Below, one piece after another: positions 24,179 to 32,626 of a DNA stretch of 43,629 nt. How positions within the stretch are numbered: the stretch's first letter is position 1; each line of letters begins with the position of its first letter. A model generated the notes under the pieces. The model did no database searches and was not told where the DNA came from. It saw only the letters and a program-made list of their open reading frames with translations. Made by a program: the position numbers and the translations under genes. Source of the DNA: Prevotella aurantiaca JCM 15754 (lineage in GTDB: Bacteria > Bacteroidota > Bacteroidia > Bacteroidales > Bacteroidaceae); the NCBI RefSeq assembly GCF_000614025.1, contig NZ_BAKF01000019.1:1-43629 (forward strand), in the 5' to 3' direction.

Positions 24179-24511
24179 ATGACCGCAGAAGAATTTGTAA
24201 GTAACGTAAAAGATGAAGTTTTTAAGGAAACGTTTGAGTATTATTTTAAAACGCTTCCTAATCCGATTGCAGGAACAGATAAAAATTGGAAAGCGAGCAA
24301 GGAATTATATCATAGTTTAAACGAAGAGCAGAAACAACAAATGCAGACTTTTACAAAAATGGTTATGCAAGATGTGGTATCTATGATATTTGGAAAGTTA
24401 GATAATATTTCTTCATTTGCTAACCAAGAAGGCGAGTTTGAACTTACAATAAACGGAAATGTGATAAGTGGAGACTTACAAGAGTTATTCTTAATGGGTA
24501 TGGATAATTAA
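24179..24511 (+). CDS. Hypothetical protein, immunity-array gene
   Basis: 110 aa, no signal. The first two thirds are helical (EFVSNVKDEVFKETFEYYFK, then KQQMQTFTKMVMQDVVSMIF); the last third is a beta hairpin (EGEFELTINGNVISGDLQEL). The family is not recognised. It is the last gene of the array before a decayed toxin tail and the umuDC operon. Confidence 0.55.
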   Translation: MTAEEFVSNVKDEVFKETFEYYFKTLPNPIAGTDKNWKASKELYHSLNEEQKQQMQTFTKMVMQDVVSMIFGKLDNISSFANQEGEFELTINGNVISGDLQELFLMGMDN

Positions 24512-24513
24512 AG

Positions 24514-24668
24514 TCTGACAATTCAACCTTAGGTTACGAACGGACAAAGGACAAATATAATAACAAAGTGTTTTTGATTCCCACATACCCAATAATGAAA
24601 ACGACAGCATTCTTAAACAAGTAAAAGAAATGTGTGCTACAACGGGAATTAAAATATGTATCGAGTAG
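24514..24668 (+). pseudogene. Frameshifted coding fragment, probable toxin tail
   Basis: One frame reads SDNSTLGYERTKDKYNNKVF, then LIPT. After a one-base shift near 24580 the sense continues HIPNNENDSILKQVKEMCAT and TGIKICIE to TAG 24666-24668. No start and no intact gene follows; its immunity gene seems lost. The remaining 275 bases up to umuD hold no gene I can support. Confidence 0.45.
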
Positions 24669-24911
24669 CAGCAGTATAAACATTAAGAATTGCCTTTATT
24701 CCTTTAAGGAACGTTGCTTTCTAAAATATCCTTTTCATATAATCGATTGGTTCACGATTATTACAATTAAGGATTTCTAAGAACTTGCCACCTTTGAAAC
24801 CATGTTTGCACAATTCTTTTTCAGAGAATAATGCGCCTTTAAACAATGCTATTGTAGCGATTATTTTATAAGTTTATTTGAAAAACGTAAACAGTTATCA
24901 AAAATAGGTTG

Positions 24912-24920
24912 TATATTTGC
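24912..24920 (+). promoter_or_regulatory. Promoter -7 element of umuDC
   Basis: TATATTTGC, 24 bases before the umuD ATG, followed by AAGGAGCG as a clear ribosome-binding site. Two TATTTG units (24914-24919 and 24927-24932) overlap this region and could serve as an operator, as expected for an SOS-type gene; no LexA box is recognisable. Confidence 0.6.
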
Positions 24921-24943
24921 AGAAATATTTGTAAGGAGCGATA

Positions 24944-25594
24944 ATGAAAGAAGAAAATTTTAAGAAAAATGGTAGAGGTGGACGACGAGAAGGAGCAGGA
25001 CGTCCTAAAGGAAATCGCCGTTTATTTTCTTTTCGTATAGAAGAACGATTAGCAGATTTTATTGATAGTCATGAAAACCGAACAGAGTTTATACATAATT
25101 GTATAGAAAATGCTTTCAGTAGACAGGAAGAAGATAATATATTTCCTTCGCAACAAACATTAGGCGACATATATTCGGCTATGAATGTTCGGTCGTTTAC
25201 ACTACCAATGTTCGACAATGCAAGCTTTGTAGCAGGTTTTCCTTTGACATTAGATACCGACGAACAAGCCCAAAATATAGATATTCTTCGCATGCTTTGT
25301 CCAAATCCTGAGGCTTCTTATCTGATAAAAGTAAAGGGCGATTCTATGATAGATGCAGGTATTAGCGATGGAGATATCATTATTGTTGATAAAAGTAACC
25401 GTAATCCCACCGAACATGAAGTAGCAGTATGTGAATATAATGGTGAATATACCATTAAACATGTTGTTCAAAATGAAGGAAAAATGTGGTTAGTTCCAGC
25501 TAACCCACAATATCCACGTATAGAAATTCTCGAAAAAGACGACTTTTCTGTATGGGGAGTAGTAACTTATACCATTCATAAACCTCGATCGTAA
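24944..25594 (+). CDS. umuD: UmuD-like S24 peptidase with DNA-binding extension
   Basis: 216 aa. UmuD proteins are self-cleaving partners of the Y-family polymerase UmuC in SOS mutagenesis. The S24 domain spans about residues 80-216: the cleavage site Ala97-Gly98 (SFVAGFP), catalytic Ser134 (KGDSMIDAG) and Lys172 (EYTIKHV) are all present. Residues 1-60 form an extra domain: GRGGRREGAGRPKG (10-23), a basic Gly-Arg AT-hook-like segment, then a helical part. Enterobacterial UmuD, at about 140 aa, lacks it; the extension resembles a repressor head and suggests DNA binding, perhaps self-regulation. The stop lies 4 bases before umuC. Confidence 0.88.
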   Translation: MKEENFKKNGRGGRREGAGRPKGNRRLFSFRIEERLADFIDSHENRTEFIHNCIENAFSRQEEDNIFPSQQTLGDIYSAMNVRSFTLPMFDNASFVAGFPLTLDTDEQAQNIDILRMLCPNPEASYLIKVKGDSMIDAGISDGDIIIVDKSNRNPTEHEVAVCEYNGEYTIKHVVQNEGKMWLVPANPQYPRIEILEKDDFSVWGVVTYTIHKPRS

Positions 25595-25598
25595 AATA

Positions 25599-26867
25599 AT
25601 GTGGGCATTAGCTGATTGTAATAGTTTCTTTTGCTCTGTAGAAAAAGCTTTCCATCCAGGATTAGAAGGAAAGCCAGTTTGTGTATTGTCGAGCAATGAT
25701 GGAAATATTATTGCACTCACCCCAGAAGCTAAGAAAATGGGAATTAAGCGAGGCGACCCCGTATTTAAAGTTAAAGACATTATTTCTTGTAATAATGTAA
25801 AACTTTTCTCTACTAATATGAGGCTCTATGCAGCAATGTCGCGCCGTGTAACCAATATTTTAAGAAAAAGCATTCATCGAGTAGAAAATTATAGCATTGA
25901 CGAAAGTTTTTGTTGTCTTGATGGTTATGAGCGGCTCTATGATATGGAAAATTTTATGAGGGAAATTGTAGAGAAGGTGCGTTTGTGGACAGAAATTCCA
26001 ATGAGTGTGGGAATTGCACCCAGTAAAACATTAGCAAAAGTTGGAAGCAAATTTGCAAAACAATATAAAGGTTATCGTTCTGTATGTATGATTGATACAG
26101 ATGAGAAAAGACGTAAGGCTTTATCTATTTCTGATTTATCTGATGTATGGGGAATTGGCAGACGTACATTAGAAAAATTAGAATATTATGGTGTGCATAC
26201 TCCTTTAGAATTTGCAGATAAAAGCGAAAATTGGGTAAAAAGTCGCTTTACATTGCCAACAGTTCGTACATGGCGAGAACTAAATGGTATTGATTGTATC
26301 GATACGGCAGAAGTAATTGCCAAACAAACTATATGTACGAGTCGCAGTTTTGGTAATATGGTTACCGAACTTGACGACCTTAAAGCGTCAATAGCTCATT
26401 TTGCTTCTTCATGCGCAAATAAACTTCGTGGTCAATCTTCTCTTTGTAGAAGCGTAACCGTATTTATAACAAGTAATCGCTTTCGTGATGATTTGCCACA
26501 ATATAGTAATATTCTTACCCATACATTGCCCATTGCAACAGCCGATACACTTGAAATTACCAATACAGCCATTACAATTCTTAAAGAACTCTATCGTCCA
26601 AGTATACAATATAAGAAGTCGGGAGTAATTCTTGGCGATATATCTTCTAACAAAGTTGTTACACAATATCTTTTCGACCCTATTCCTAATCGTCCCGAAC
26701 GGCATCATTTAATGCAACTGATAGATAAAATCAACCAACGTTATGGAACAAAAACCATTTTACTGGGGGTAGAAGGTGTGGAAAACCAAAAGTGGACAAC
26801 CAAATGTGAACAACGAACTCCAAATTATCTTACAGACATCAACGAAATAATGACTATCAAGATTTAA
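25599..26867 (+). CDS. umuC: UmuC, Y-family DNA polymerase V catalytic subunit
   Basis: 422 aa, the usual length. It copies past damaged template bases together with cleaved UmuD. Asp6 (MWALADCNSFF) and Asp101-Glu102 (NYSIDESFCCLDG) give the metal-binding triad; the palm/fingers run to about residue 200, followed by the helix-hairpin-helix part (DVWGIGRRTLEKLEYYGVHT) and a C-terminal little-finger region. Co-transcribed with umuD. The last codons (NEIMTIKI) and the bases after the stop are repeated exactly at 28708-28737, 1.87 kb downstream. Confidence 0.93.
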   Translation: MWALADCNSFFCSVEKAFHPGLEGKPVCVLSSNDGNIIALTPEAKKMGIKRGDPVFKVKDIISCNNVKLFSTNMRLYAAMSRRVTNILRKSIHRVENYSIDESFCCLDGYERLYDMENFMREIVEKVRLWTEIPMSVGIAPSKTLAKVGSKFAKQYKGYRSVCMIDTDEKRRKALSISDLSDVWGIGRRTLEKLEYYGVHTPLEFADKSENWVKSRFTLPTVRTWRELNGIDCIDTAEVIAKQTICTSRSFGNMVTELDDLKASIAHFASSCANKLRGQSSLCRSVTVFITSNRFRDDLPQYSNILTHTLPIATADTLEITNTAITILKELYRPSIQYKKSGVILGDISSNKVVTQYLFDPIPNRPERHHLMQLIDKINQRYGTKTILLGVEGVENQKWTTKCEQRTPNYLTDINEIMTIKI

Positions 26868-26870
26868 AAA
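26841..26870 (+). repeat. Direct repeat at umuC 3' end, left copy
   Basis: A 30-bp stretch covering the last umuC codons, its stop and the next A-run, beginning AACGAAATAATGACTATCAA. It is identical to 28708-28737. It may be the left boundary of an integrated segment. Confidence 0.9.
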
Positions 26871-26885
26871 TTTTATTACGACTTT

Positions 26886-27296
26886 CTATTCTTTTACCTT
26901 ACTTACTTTGTTGTATTCATCTTTAGTCATTATTCCCTTAACGGCTTCCTTTGGACTTGTTGCCTCCTTATAGAATATCCAATGAATTATAGATTTAGAC
27001 TCATAAATAGATGTATATGCTTGAACGAAAGTCCAACCTTTGTTAGACATATAATTACCTGCATCAACCATACTATTAAATGGGATTTCTTCTCCTTTTT
27101 CATCAACTAATTTTTGTTTATTTTTGAGTCCACTCCATGCAGAATACACGGGATTGTTTCCAAAGTCAAAAACAATTTTTAATCCAGCTGATAGTTCTTT
27201 TTCAATACCTTTGACTTCGCAATAGTATTTTTTGGTTTGGGCTATCATAGTGATAGATGATATTAACATGAGAAAGATGAGGGCAGTTTTTTTCAT
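26886..27296 (-). CDS. Small secreted protein
   Basis: 136 aa with a signal peptide (KKTALIFLMLISSITMIAQT, cleavage after about residue 19). The mature part is basic and small, with YYCEVKGIEKELSAGLKIVF, then FNSMVDAGNYMSNKGWTFVQ near the middle. The family is not recognised; a domain of this type recurs in Bacteroidota as a short periplasmic protein. It lies inside the segment bounded by the umuC 3'-end repeats, downstream of rhuM on the same strand. Confidence 0.65.
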   Translation of the reverse strand: MKKTALIFLMLISSITMIAQTKKYYCEVKGIEKELSAGLKIVFDFGNNPVYSAWSGLKNKQKLVDEKGEEIPFNSMVDAGNYMSNKGWTFVQAYTSIYESKSIIHWIFYKEATSPKEAVKGIMTKDEYNKVSKVKE

Positions 27297-27410
27297 ACAA
27301 TTCCTATTTTGTTATAAATGTTCGTAGTATTTTCTTATTTTTCTTCTGCAATACTCTAGAAGAAAGTAAGGTGTGATACATTAAATGATACCTAAGTGTT
27401 TTATATAAAA

Positions 27411-28406
27411 CTATTTTTCTCCTTTTAATCGTTTTATTTCTTTATCGAAATCAGATATATATTCTACATCTTGTTTATGACGAAAGACCTCATATTCTTG
27501 TTCGGCTTTTAATTTAGCCTCTAAAGTGGAGATATTCCCTAATCCTTCAAGCAAAGGACGACCTGCAATAGTTAGAAATCCATCAAGTAGTGTGCTCCAA
27601 TCGTGCATAGTCATAGGAATTTCTTGTTCTGCACGATCTTCTGCTAAATCAAGATAGGCAGAAACAAGACGATTGATTGCCGTCATGTGCTTTTGGTCAA
27701 GGTAATTCTTGGCAATTGTTACATCAGACTTCATAACTTTTCCGTCGGGTGCGTGTCTCCATGTAGTCAATCCCATATGAGGCTGGTTAGCGTCAGCCTT
27801 TTTATAAATAATTTCTGCTGCTGTTTGTCCGGAAATAGCCCAATGTAATTTATTTTGCACCGATGCAAAGAAACGTTTTGTTTCTTGTGCTTGCTTGTCA
27901 TAGTCTACCGACAGCGCATAAATATCTGTAATTTTCTGATAAAAACGTCGCTCACTGGCACGTATCTCGCGAATATCTTCTAATAAATCCTTAAAATAAT
28001 CGTGTCCAAATTGTTCTCCTTGCTTCAGTCGTTTTTTATCAAGTACATAACCTTTTGTTATGAACGAATTAAGCACTTTCGTAGTCCATCTTCTAAAATG
28101 TGTAGCTTGTTCTGAATTGACTCTATATCCTACGGCAATAATTGCATCTAAAGGGTAGAATGTAACATCACGTGTTACTTGACGAGTGCCTTCATTTTGA
28201 ACTGTTCGGAATTTCCGAATAGTTCCTTCCTCTGATAGTTCTCCTGCTTTGAAGATATTTTTTAAGTGTTCGTTAATGGTACTGATATTCACATTGAATA
28301 GTTCTGACATACGTTTTTGTGTAAGCCAAAAAGTACCATTCTCATAACGTACCTGTATGCTTATATCTCCATTGTCGTTAGTATATAATATGATGTTGCT
28401 TTCCAT
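27411..28406 (-). CDS. rhuM: RhuM-family protein
   Basis: 331 aa, the usual length. The N-terminal DNA-binding-like half carries FWLTQKRMSELFNVNISTIN and EHLKNIF, then VTFYPLDAIIAVGYRVNSEQ, the RhuM signature, followed by HFRRWTTKVLNSFITKGYVL. The C-terminal half is helical. RhuM proteins occur widely on genomic islands and were first noted on a Salmonella pathogenicity island; their function is unsettled. The gene sits inside the 1.87-kb segment flanked by the umuC repeats, with its own promoter at 28633-28641. Confidence 0.88.
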   Translation of the reverse strand: MESNIILYTNDNGDISIQVRYENGTFWLTQKRMSELFNVNISTINEHLKNIFKAGELSEEGTIRKFRTVQNEGTRQVTRDVTFYPLDAIIAVGYRVNSEQATHFRRWTTKVLNSFITKGYVLDKKRLKQGEQFGHDYFKDLLEDIREIRASERRFYQKITDIYALSVDYDKQAQETKRFFASVQNKLHWAISGQTAAEIIYKKADANQPHMGLTTWRHAPDGKVMKSDVTIAKNYLDQKHMTAINRLVSAYLDLAEDRAEQEIPMTMHDWSTLLDGFLTIAGRPLLEGLGNISTLEAKLKAEQEYEVFRHKQDVEYISDFDKEIKRLKGEK

Positions 28407-28632
28407 TGTGGAATTATTTTATTTTCTCGATACTCTCTCCTGTATATGGCTTAGAAAGGAAGTTATGTGGTTGCTAATTATTGTTTGAACTTAATGTAAA
28501 CCATTCTCAAATTGGGCCAGTCAGCCATCTATTTGCGATACTTTTCTCTGCCATAACAACGCATAGCCAATTTGGATAATTGCTCATATCCATAGTTTGT
28601 ATCTATTCTTATACTTATTATACTTAATTTGT

Positions 28633-28641
28633 GCAAAGATA
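28633..28641 (-). promoter_or_regulatory. Promoter -7 element of rhuM
   Basis: TATCTTTGC on the minus strand (GCAAAGATA as given), a perfect TAnnTTTGC, about 230 bases before the rhuM start. Confidence 0.6.
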
Positions 28642-28707
28642 AATATTTATCTTTAAATATTTGATTGTTTTTTGAAATTATATACAAGCAATAATAGCTT
28701 ACCGAGA

Positions 28708-28737
28708 AACGAAATAATGACTATCAAGATTTAAAAA
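28708..28737 (+). repeat. Direct repeat of umuC 3' end, right copy
   Basis: Identical over 30 bases to 26841-26870, including the final umuC codons. Directly behind it follow AT-rich sequence and the terminator at 28775-28818, which would have been the original downstream sequence of umuC if the segment between was inserted. Confidence 0.9.
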
Positions 28738-28774
28738 ACATAATTACAAAATAAAAATTTGTAATTATAAAAAT

Positions 28775-28818
28775 AAAAAAGGTAATTACGTTTTTGGTGG
28801 AACGTAATTACCTTTTTT
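28775..28818. terminator. Strong bidirectional terminator
   Basis: An 18-bp perfect stem: AAAAAAGGTAATTACGTT (28775-28792) against 28801-28818, with loop TTTGGTGG. U-rich ends exist in both directions. It ends the minus-strand lipoprotein unit coming from 29556 and may originally have ended umuDC. An AT-rich element (28732-28774) precedes it. Confidence 0.88.
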
Positions 28819-28872
28819 ATAAGATATAAAGCGAAGGGTGTGGCACTACACAAAAAAGTAGTTTAATACACC

Positions 28873-29556
28873 TTATTTAACCTTTGTGAGTTCATAAACC
28901 AGATAATTTCCTGTGAGTGGAATTTTTCCGTATTGTAGGTACTCATAAAATAGTATTGAATATGCATTGTAAGGAAGAAGATAAATTTTAAGCTTTTTTG
29001 TTCTTACGTTGAAATAACCATAGCCTTTAAAATAAGTTCTTAGATATATTTTATAGTCAGTAATGTGACTATGGTCTACAATATCAATACTTCCTCGTGT
29101 TATTTCAAAACGATAAATGTTATTGTCTTGTTGGTTGCGACTGGTGAAACGAATACCATCAACTCGCAGATATCCCATAGTGGCTAATTTAGTAAATATT
29201 TCTGGTATCGAATCGTTTATTCGTGTATCTTTGATATTGTGTAATCTCACATACATGTGGCGCGACAATATTAAATAAGATTTATTTTCTTTATCGAAGA
29301 CCGATAGAGAGTCGGTATCAACCTTTTGGTCGGAATAATAATTCTTCTTTGTTAAAGGGTCGTAAACGTGCACGTTTCCCATATACTTGCCAAAAAAAGA
29401 ATTGTGAACTTCAAGTGCTTCTTCACTACTGATAGGTGTAAAAGTAGAAGCGTTGTCGGCTGAATCTTCATTGTCTTTAGAACACGAAGCAGAAAAGCAG
29501 CCTACAAGCAGCAAGAAAAGAGCGAAAAGTATGTTGTATTTATTCTTTTTATTCAT
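28873..29556 (-). CDS. Lipoprotein, DUF4840-like
   Basis: 227 aa. A lipoprotein signal (FALFLLLVGCFSASCSKDNE; lipobox SASC at about residues 23-26) is followed by an acidic linker and a beta-rich body. HNSFFGKYMGNVHVYDPLTK resembles FLKKAVGTYEGTLTVYDPKT in the lipoprotein 31472-32212, so the two are paralogs of the kind I recall as DUF4840. The likely location is the outer membrane, facing inward or outward. Terminated by the hairpin at 28775-28818. Confidence 0.7.
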   Translation of the reverse strand: MNKKNKYNILFALFLLLVGCFSASCSKDNEDSADNASTFTPISSEEALEVHNSFFGKYMGNVHVYDPLTKKNYYSDQKVDTDSLSVFDKENKSYLILSRHMYVRLHNIKDTRINDSIPEIFTKLATMGYLRVDGIRFTSRNQQDNNIYRFEITRGSIDIVDHSHITDYKIYLRTYFKGYGYFNVRTKKLKIYLLPYNAYSILFYEYLQYGKIPLTGNYLVYELTKVK

Positions 29557-29802
29557 AATTTATTTTTTGTAGAAAAGTATATCAATTTATCTTATGCTAA
29601 CCTCTAGTACTTGTTTTTTGAAAAAAATCTTCGTTGTTGCTACAACCTACAAAGACAGACAGCACTGTGCAAGGTAATGATAATTTAATATATGTTCTTA
29701 TACTTCTCGTATTTTGTTTCGAGTTGTTAAACCCTTGTTTTATCCGTCAAAAAACTATCTTTTTGAATTTATTTTTGGGTTTATCTAATAGTGATACACA
29801 CA

Positions 29803-30579
29803 TTAGTCTTTTACCTCAATAGGTATTTTAAACTTTGAAAGCCACTCTCCTTTTTTCAGAAGTTCAGGCGAAGGAGTCCAGAAAGGCGATGTTTTGCCGT
29901 CTGCATCAAACTTTGTTTTCTTGCCAGAATAGAAGAGACCGAGCGTTAAATCGAACTTTGTGTTTGGTTTTAGGAAGCGTATGAAGCCCGTTATGCCCAC
30001 TGGTCCTCGTTTTTTTGTATTTGTTCCTTTATATTTATCGGCATAAGCGTATTCGAAAGGAACCTTTGAACGGTCTGTAACCCATTCTTTACTATTGCCA
30101 TTGTTTGGATAATACAAAAAGAAATTTTGGTATTTATAGTCTAAATCATTTTCCATTAAGAACCAGTTAAAGTGTGCATCTTTATCATCAACGTAATCTA
30201 TAACAAACAAATAAACATTTTGTGGCTCTGATTTTGCGCTGTTGAATACTAATTTATTCGGCTCACTGGTTTTATCAAATATGATTTTTCCATCTATATC
30301 AACCGTAAATTTTATGTCAATATCTCCTCTATAACTAAATATGTTTTCCCAACTTAGGCTATCGTTATATTTCTGCCAATAATTTATATTACCTTTCGTT
30401 ATTGCTACCCTTAACTTTTTTGGGTTAAAAGGTGGTTTATTATCTTTTATTTCTTGTTTGCTCTCTCCATCTTCTGTTGAACTTTCTTGGCTACAAGCTG
30501 TGAAGAGAGCAAGAGCGAATAATCCTAATAACAAGGATAAAACATTATTTTTAAGTCTCATATTCTTTTTTATCTTCAT
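29803..30579 (-). CDS. Lipoprotein, paralog of 30656-31429
   Basis: 258 aa from the ATG at 30579. A GTG at 30627 would put 16 polar residues before the signal peptide, and a further ATG at 30561 is also possible. Lipobox: LLGLFALALFTACSQES. Close paralog of the next gene: both share FYG/TGF-FLKP, FDLTLGLFYSGKKTKFDADG and SPFWTPSPELLKKGEWLSKF. No catalytic motif is visible, and no known fold can be named. It is probably displayed at the outer membrane. Confidence 0.7.
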   Translation of the reverse strand: MKIKKNMRLKNNVLSLLLGLFALALFTACSQESSTEDGESKQEIKDNKPPFNPKKLRVAITKGNINYWQKYNDSLSWENIFSYRGDIDIKFTVDIDGKIIFDKTSEPNKLVFNSAKSEPQNVYLFVIDYVDDKDAHFNWFLMENDLDYKYQNFFLYYPNNGNSKEWVTDRSKVPFEYAYADKYKGTNTKKRGPVGITGFIRFLKPNTKFDLTLGLFYSGKKTKFDADGKTSPFWTPSPELLKKGEWLSKFKIPIEVKD

Positions 30580-30655
30580 TGTTCTGTATATGTTTAAGAA
30601 CTGATGTATCGGTTTAAAGATTCTCACGTATGCATCTTATCTTATAAAAAACACA

Positions 30656-31429
30656 TTAATCTTCTATTTCAATTGGTATTTTTATTTTTAGTAACCATTT
30701 TCCTTTTTTACTAAGTTCAGACGATGGTCCCCAGAAAGGTGATATCGTACCGTCTGAATTAAATTTCGTTTTATTACCAGTATAGAAGAGACCGATTGTT
30801 AAATCGAAATTAGTATGAGGCTTTAAGAACTGCATGAAACCGTAGAAACCAACTGGGCTTGGATTTATTAATCCATCTTCCCAAAAAAGATCAGAATAAA
30901 TATAGGTGAATGGAAGCTTTGATGGGTCTTTAACCCACACCTCTCTATTGTCTTCATTTATATAATTCATAAAGAAATGCTGAAGTTTATAGTTTAGTTT
31001 ATTGTCTGAAAAACCTGTTATACCCCAATTTTTATTTCTCGGATACGATACCATCAACCTATACACACAATTAGGTTCAGACTTTAAAGTCTCTACTACG
31101 AATTTATTCGCCGAATTATATTTGTCTGGTTTAGGATTTCCGTCTTTATCTAAATGAAATATAAGCCCTATGCCACTAATTTCTTTAACTATGTCTTCTC
31201 GTTTTGGATGGTCTTTAAATGTCATTCCATCGGCTAATTTAACCTGATCTAACTCAACTGTTACCTCACGAATGTCAAGATTGGTAGTATCCTCCTTCTC
31301 TTCCTTTTTAGGCTCTATTATTTCATCTTCCTTTGAATTCTCTTGACTGCAAGCAGTGAAGAGGCTAAGTGCAAATAATCCTATTAACAATGGCAAAATA
31401 TTATTTTTAAATCTCATATTCTTTTTCAT
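30656..31429 (-). CDS. Lipoprotein, paralog of 29803-30579
   Basis: 257 aa. Signal peptide and lipobox LLIGLFALSLFTACSQENSK, a Glu/Lys linker, then a beta-rich domain ending KKGKWLLKIKIPIEIED. The conserved block FMQFLKPHTNFDLTIGLFYT is shared with the neighbour. The two genes are separated by 76 bases and clearly arose by tandem duplication. Operon order from the promoter side: 32212, 31429, 30579. Confidence 0.72.
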   Translation of the reverse strand: MKKNMRFKNNILPLLIGLFALSLFTACSQENSKEDEIIEPKKEEKEDTTNLDIREVTVELDQVKLADGMTFKDHPKREDIVKEISGIGLIFHLDKDGNPKPDKYNSANKFVVETLKSEPNCVYRLMVSYPRNKNWGITGFSDNKLNYKLQHFFMNYINEDNREVWVKDPSKLPFTYIYSDLFWEDGLINPSPVGFYGFMQFLKPHTNFDLTIGLFYTGNKTKFNSDGTISPFWGPSSELSKKGKWLLKIKIPIEIED

Positions 31430-31471
31430 TTTTATTCTTTTGTATATATATAAGCGAACTGATGTATCTGT

Positions 31472-32212
31472 TTAAAGGGCTGTCTTTTTTAATTTGCAGA
31501 TATAATAAACGCCATTCATTTCGGCTTTTATTTTATTATTTTTAATCTTTCTATCGTAAAAGAGAGCACCCTCTGGCCTTATGTAAACAGTCAATTCTTT
31601 TGTTTTATTGTTTATAGTACCACAGATACTAAAATACAATTCAGTCAAGTCGTAACGTTCTCTGATATCTTCTACAATGTATGAGTAGAAATAATATGAA
31701 TCATACAAATTAAATGCTACTTCTAAAGAATCATTCTTATTTCTACCTATGATATTTGTAAGGAATTCATTCATCTTTTCATCCTGATACCATTTTCTGT
31801 TCGTGATTATTCTATAAAAATCATCATACGCATATTGGTTTTTCTTTAGAGCATATGATATAAAAGGAAGTGGTACAGGATTTATTAAAAACTCCTTATG
31901 GAACATCTTGAGTTCGATAGTTACATGATTATCAAATTCGGAAGGAATTACCTGCTTTGTTTTAGGGTCATAAACTGTTAGAGTACCCTCGTAGGTACCC
32001 ACAGCTTTTTTCAAAAATTGAAATTCATCTTCTTCATTAATAGGTGTTGAATAATTTATATTGGGTTGCAATATATTAGATGTAAAATTATCTTGTTCGA
32101 TAGGAACAAATGGCATATGGTCGTTTTCTTCATCTTTTGAACACGAAGCGAATAGAAGTGGAAGTACTAAACAGGCGACCGCTAAAAATAATTTTGTTTT
32201 GGGTTGTTTCAT
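31472..32212 (-). CDS. Lipoprotein, DUF4840-like
   Basis: 246 aa. Signal peptide and lipobox CLVLPLLFASCSKDEE. The centre carries GTYEGTLTVYDPKTKQVI, related to 28873-29556. The C-terminal half holds LYFSICGTINNKTKELTVYI, a beta hairpin also seen in the paralog (FNVRTKKLKIYLLPYNA). First gene of the minus-strand lipoprotein group. Function unknown; family members are surface or periplasmic lipoproteins of Bacteroidota. Confidence 0.7.
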   Translation of the reverse strand: MKQPKTKLFLAVACLVLPLLFASCSKDEENDHMPFVPIEQDNFTSNILQPNINYSTPINEEDEFQFLKKAVGTYEGTLTVYDPKTKQVIPSEFDNHVTIELKMFHKEFLINPVPLPFISYALKKNQYAYDDFYRIITNRKWYQDEKMNEFLTNIIGRNKNDSLEVAFNLYDSYYFYSYIVEDIRERYDLTELYFSICGTINNKTKELTVYIRPEGALFYDRKIKNNKIKAEMNGVYYICKLKKTAL

Positions 32213-32459
32213 TTTTTGTGTTTCTAATTAAATAAATAATAGGGAAGGGGATTTTTCGCACCAACTTTTATTTATTTTTTTGTTAGTTGCTCTAATGCTT
32301 TAAGGATAATGTTGCATTATCCTGTAGTTTTATTAGATTACAGAAAAAAGAAGCAGAGCTTCTTGTGTACTTTTTTATCTTTAAAAGTAGATGGTCTTCA
32401 ATATCTTTAGTCATTAAAACTCCTATTTTGTGTTGCGAAAAGCTACTTGGTTTGTGGGC

Positions 32460-32468
32460 GCAAAGATA
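32460..32468 (-). promoter_or_regulatory. Promoter -7 element of the lipoprotein group
   Basis: TATCTTTGC on the minus strand (GCAAAGATA), about 250 bases before the 32212 start; the rest of 32213-32570 holds no gene. Confidence 0.55.
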
Positions 32469-32570
32469 CAGATTACTTTTTTTATGTAAAAAGAAATGCA
32501 GATTTATTAACCTGCTTTTCTCTTTATTAAATTTATCTAATCCTCTTAATTTAGGCTACAAAAACAAAAT

Positions 32571-32598
32571 AAGGAAGGATAATCAGCTATCCTTCCTT
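32571..32598 (-). terminator. Terminator of 32627-34201 gene
   Basis: AAGGAAGGATA (32571-32581) pairs with TATCCTTCCTT (32588-32598) around a 6-base loop. On the minus strand it is followed by a T-rich run (ATTTTGTTTTT). Confidence 0.85.
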
Positions 32599-32626
32599 AC
32601 TTAAAATTGGTTTTAAAAGATTTGTT

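Noticed and set aside
1..24511. Integron-like organisation of the immunity array
   Set aside because: Repeats lie before some genes only, occur in both orientations with variable sequence, and no integrase or regular attachment site follows the genes.
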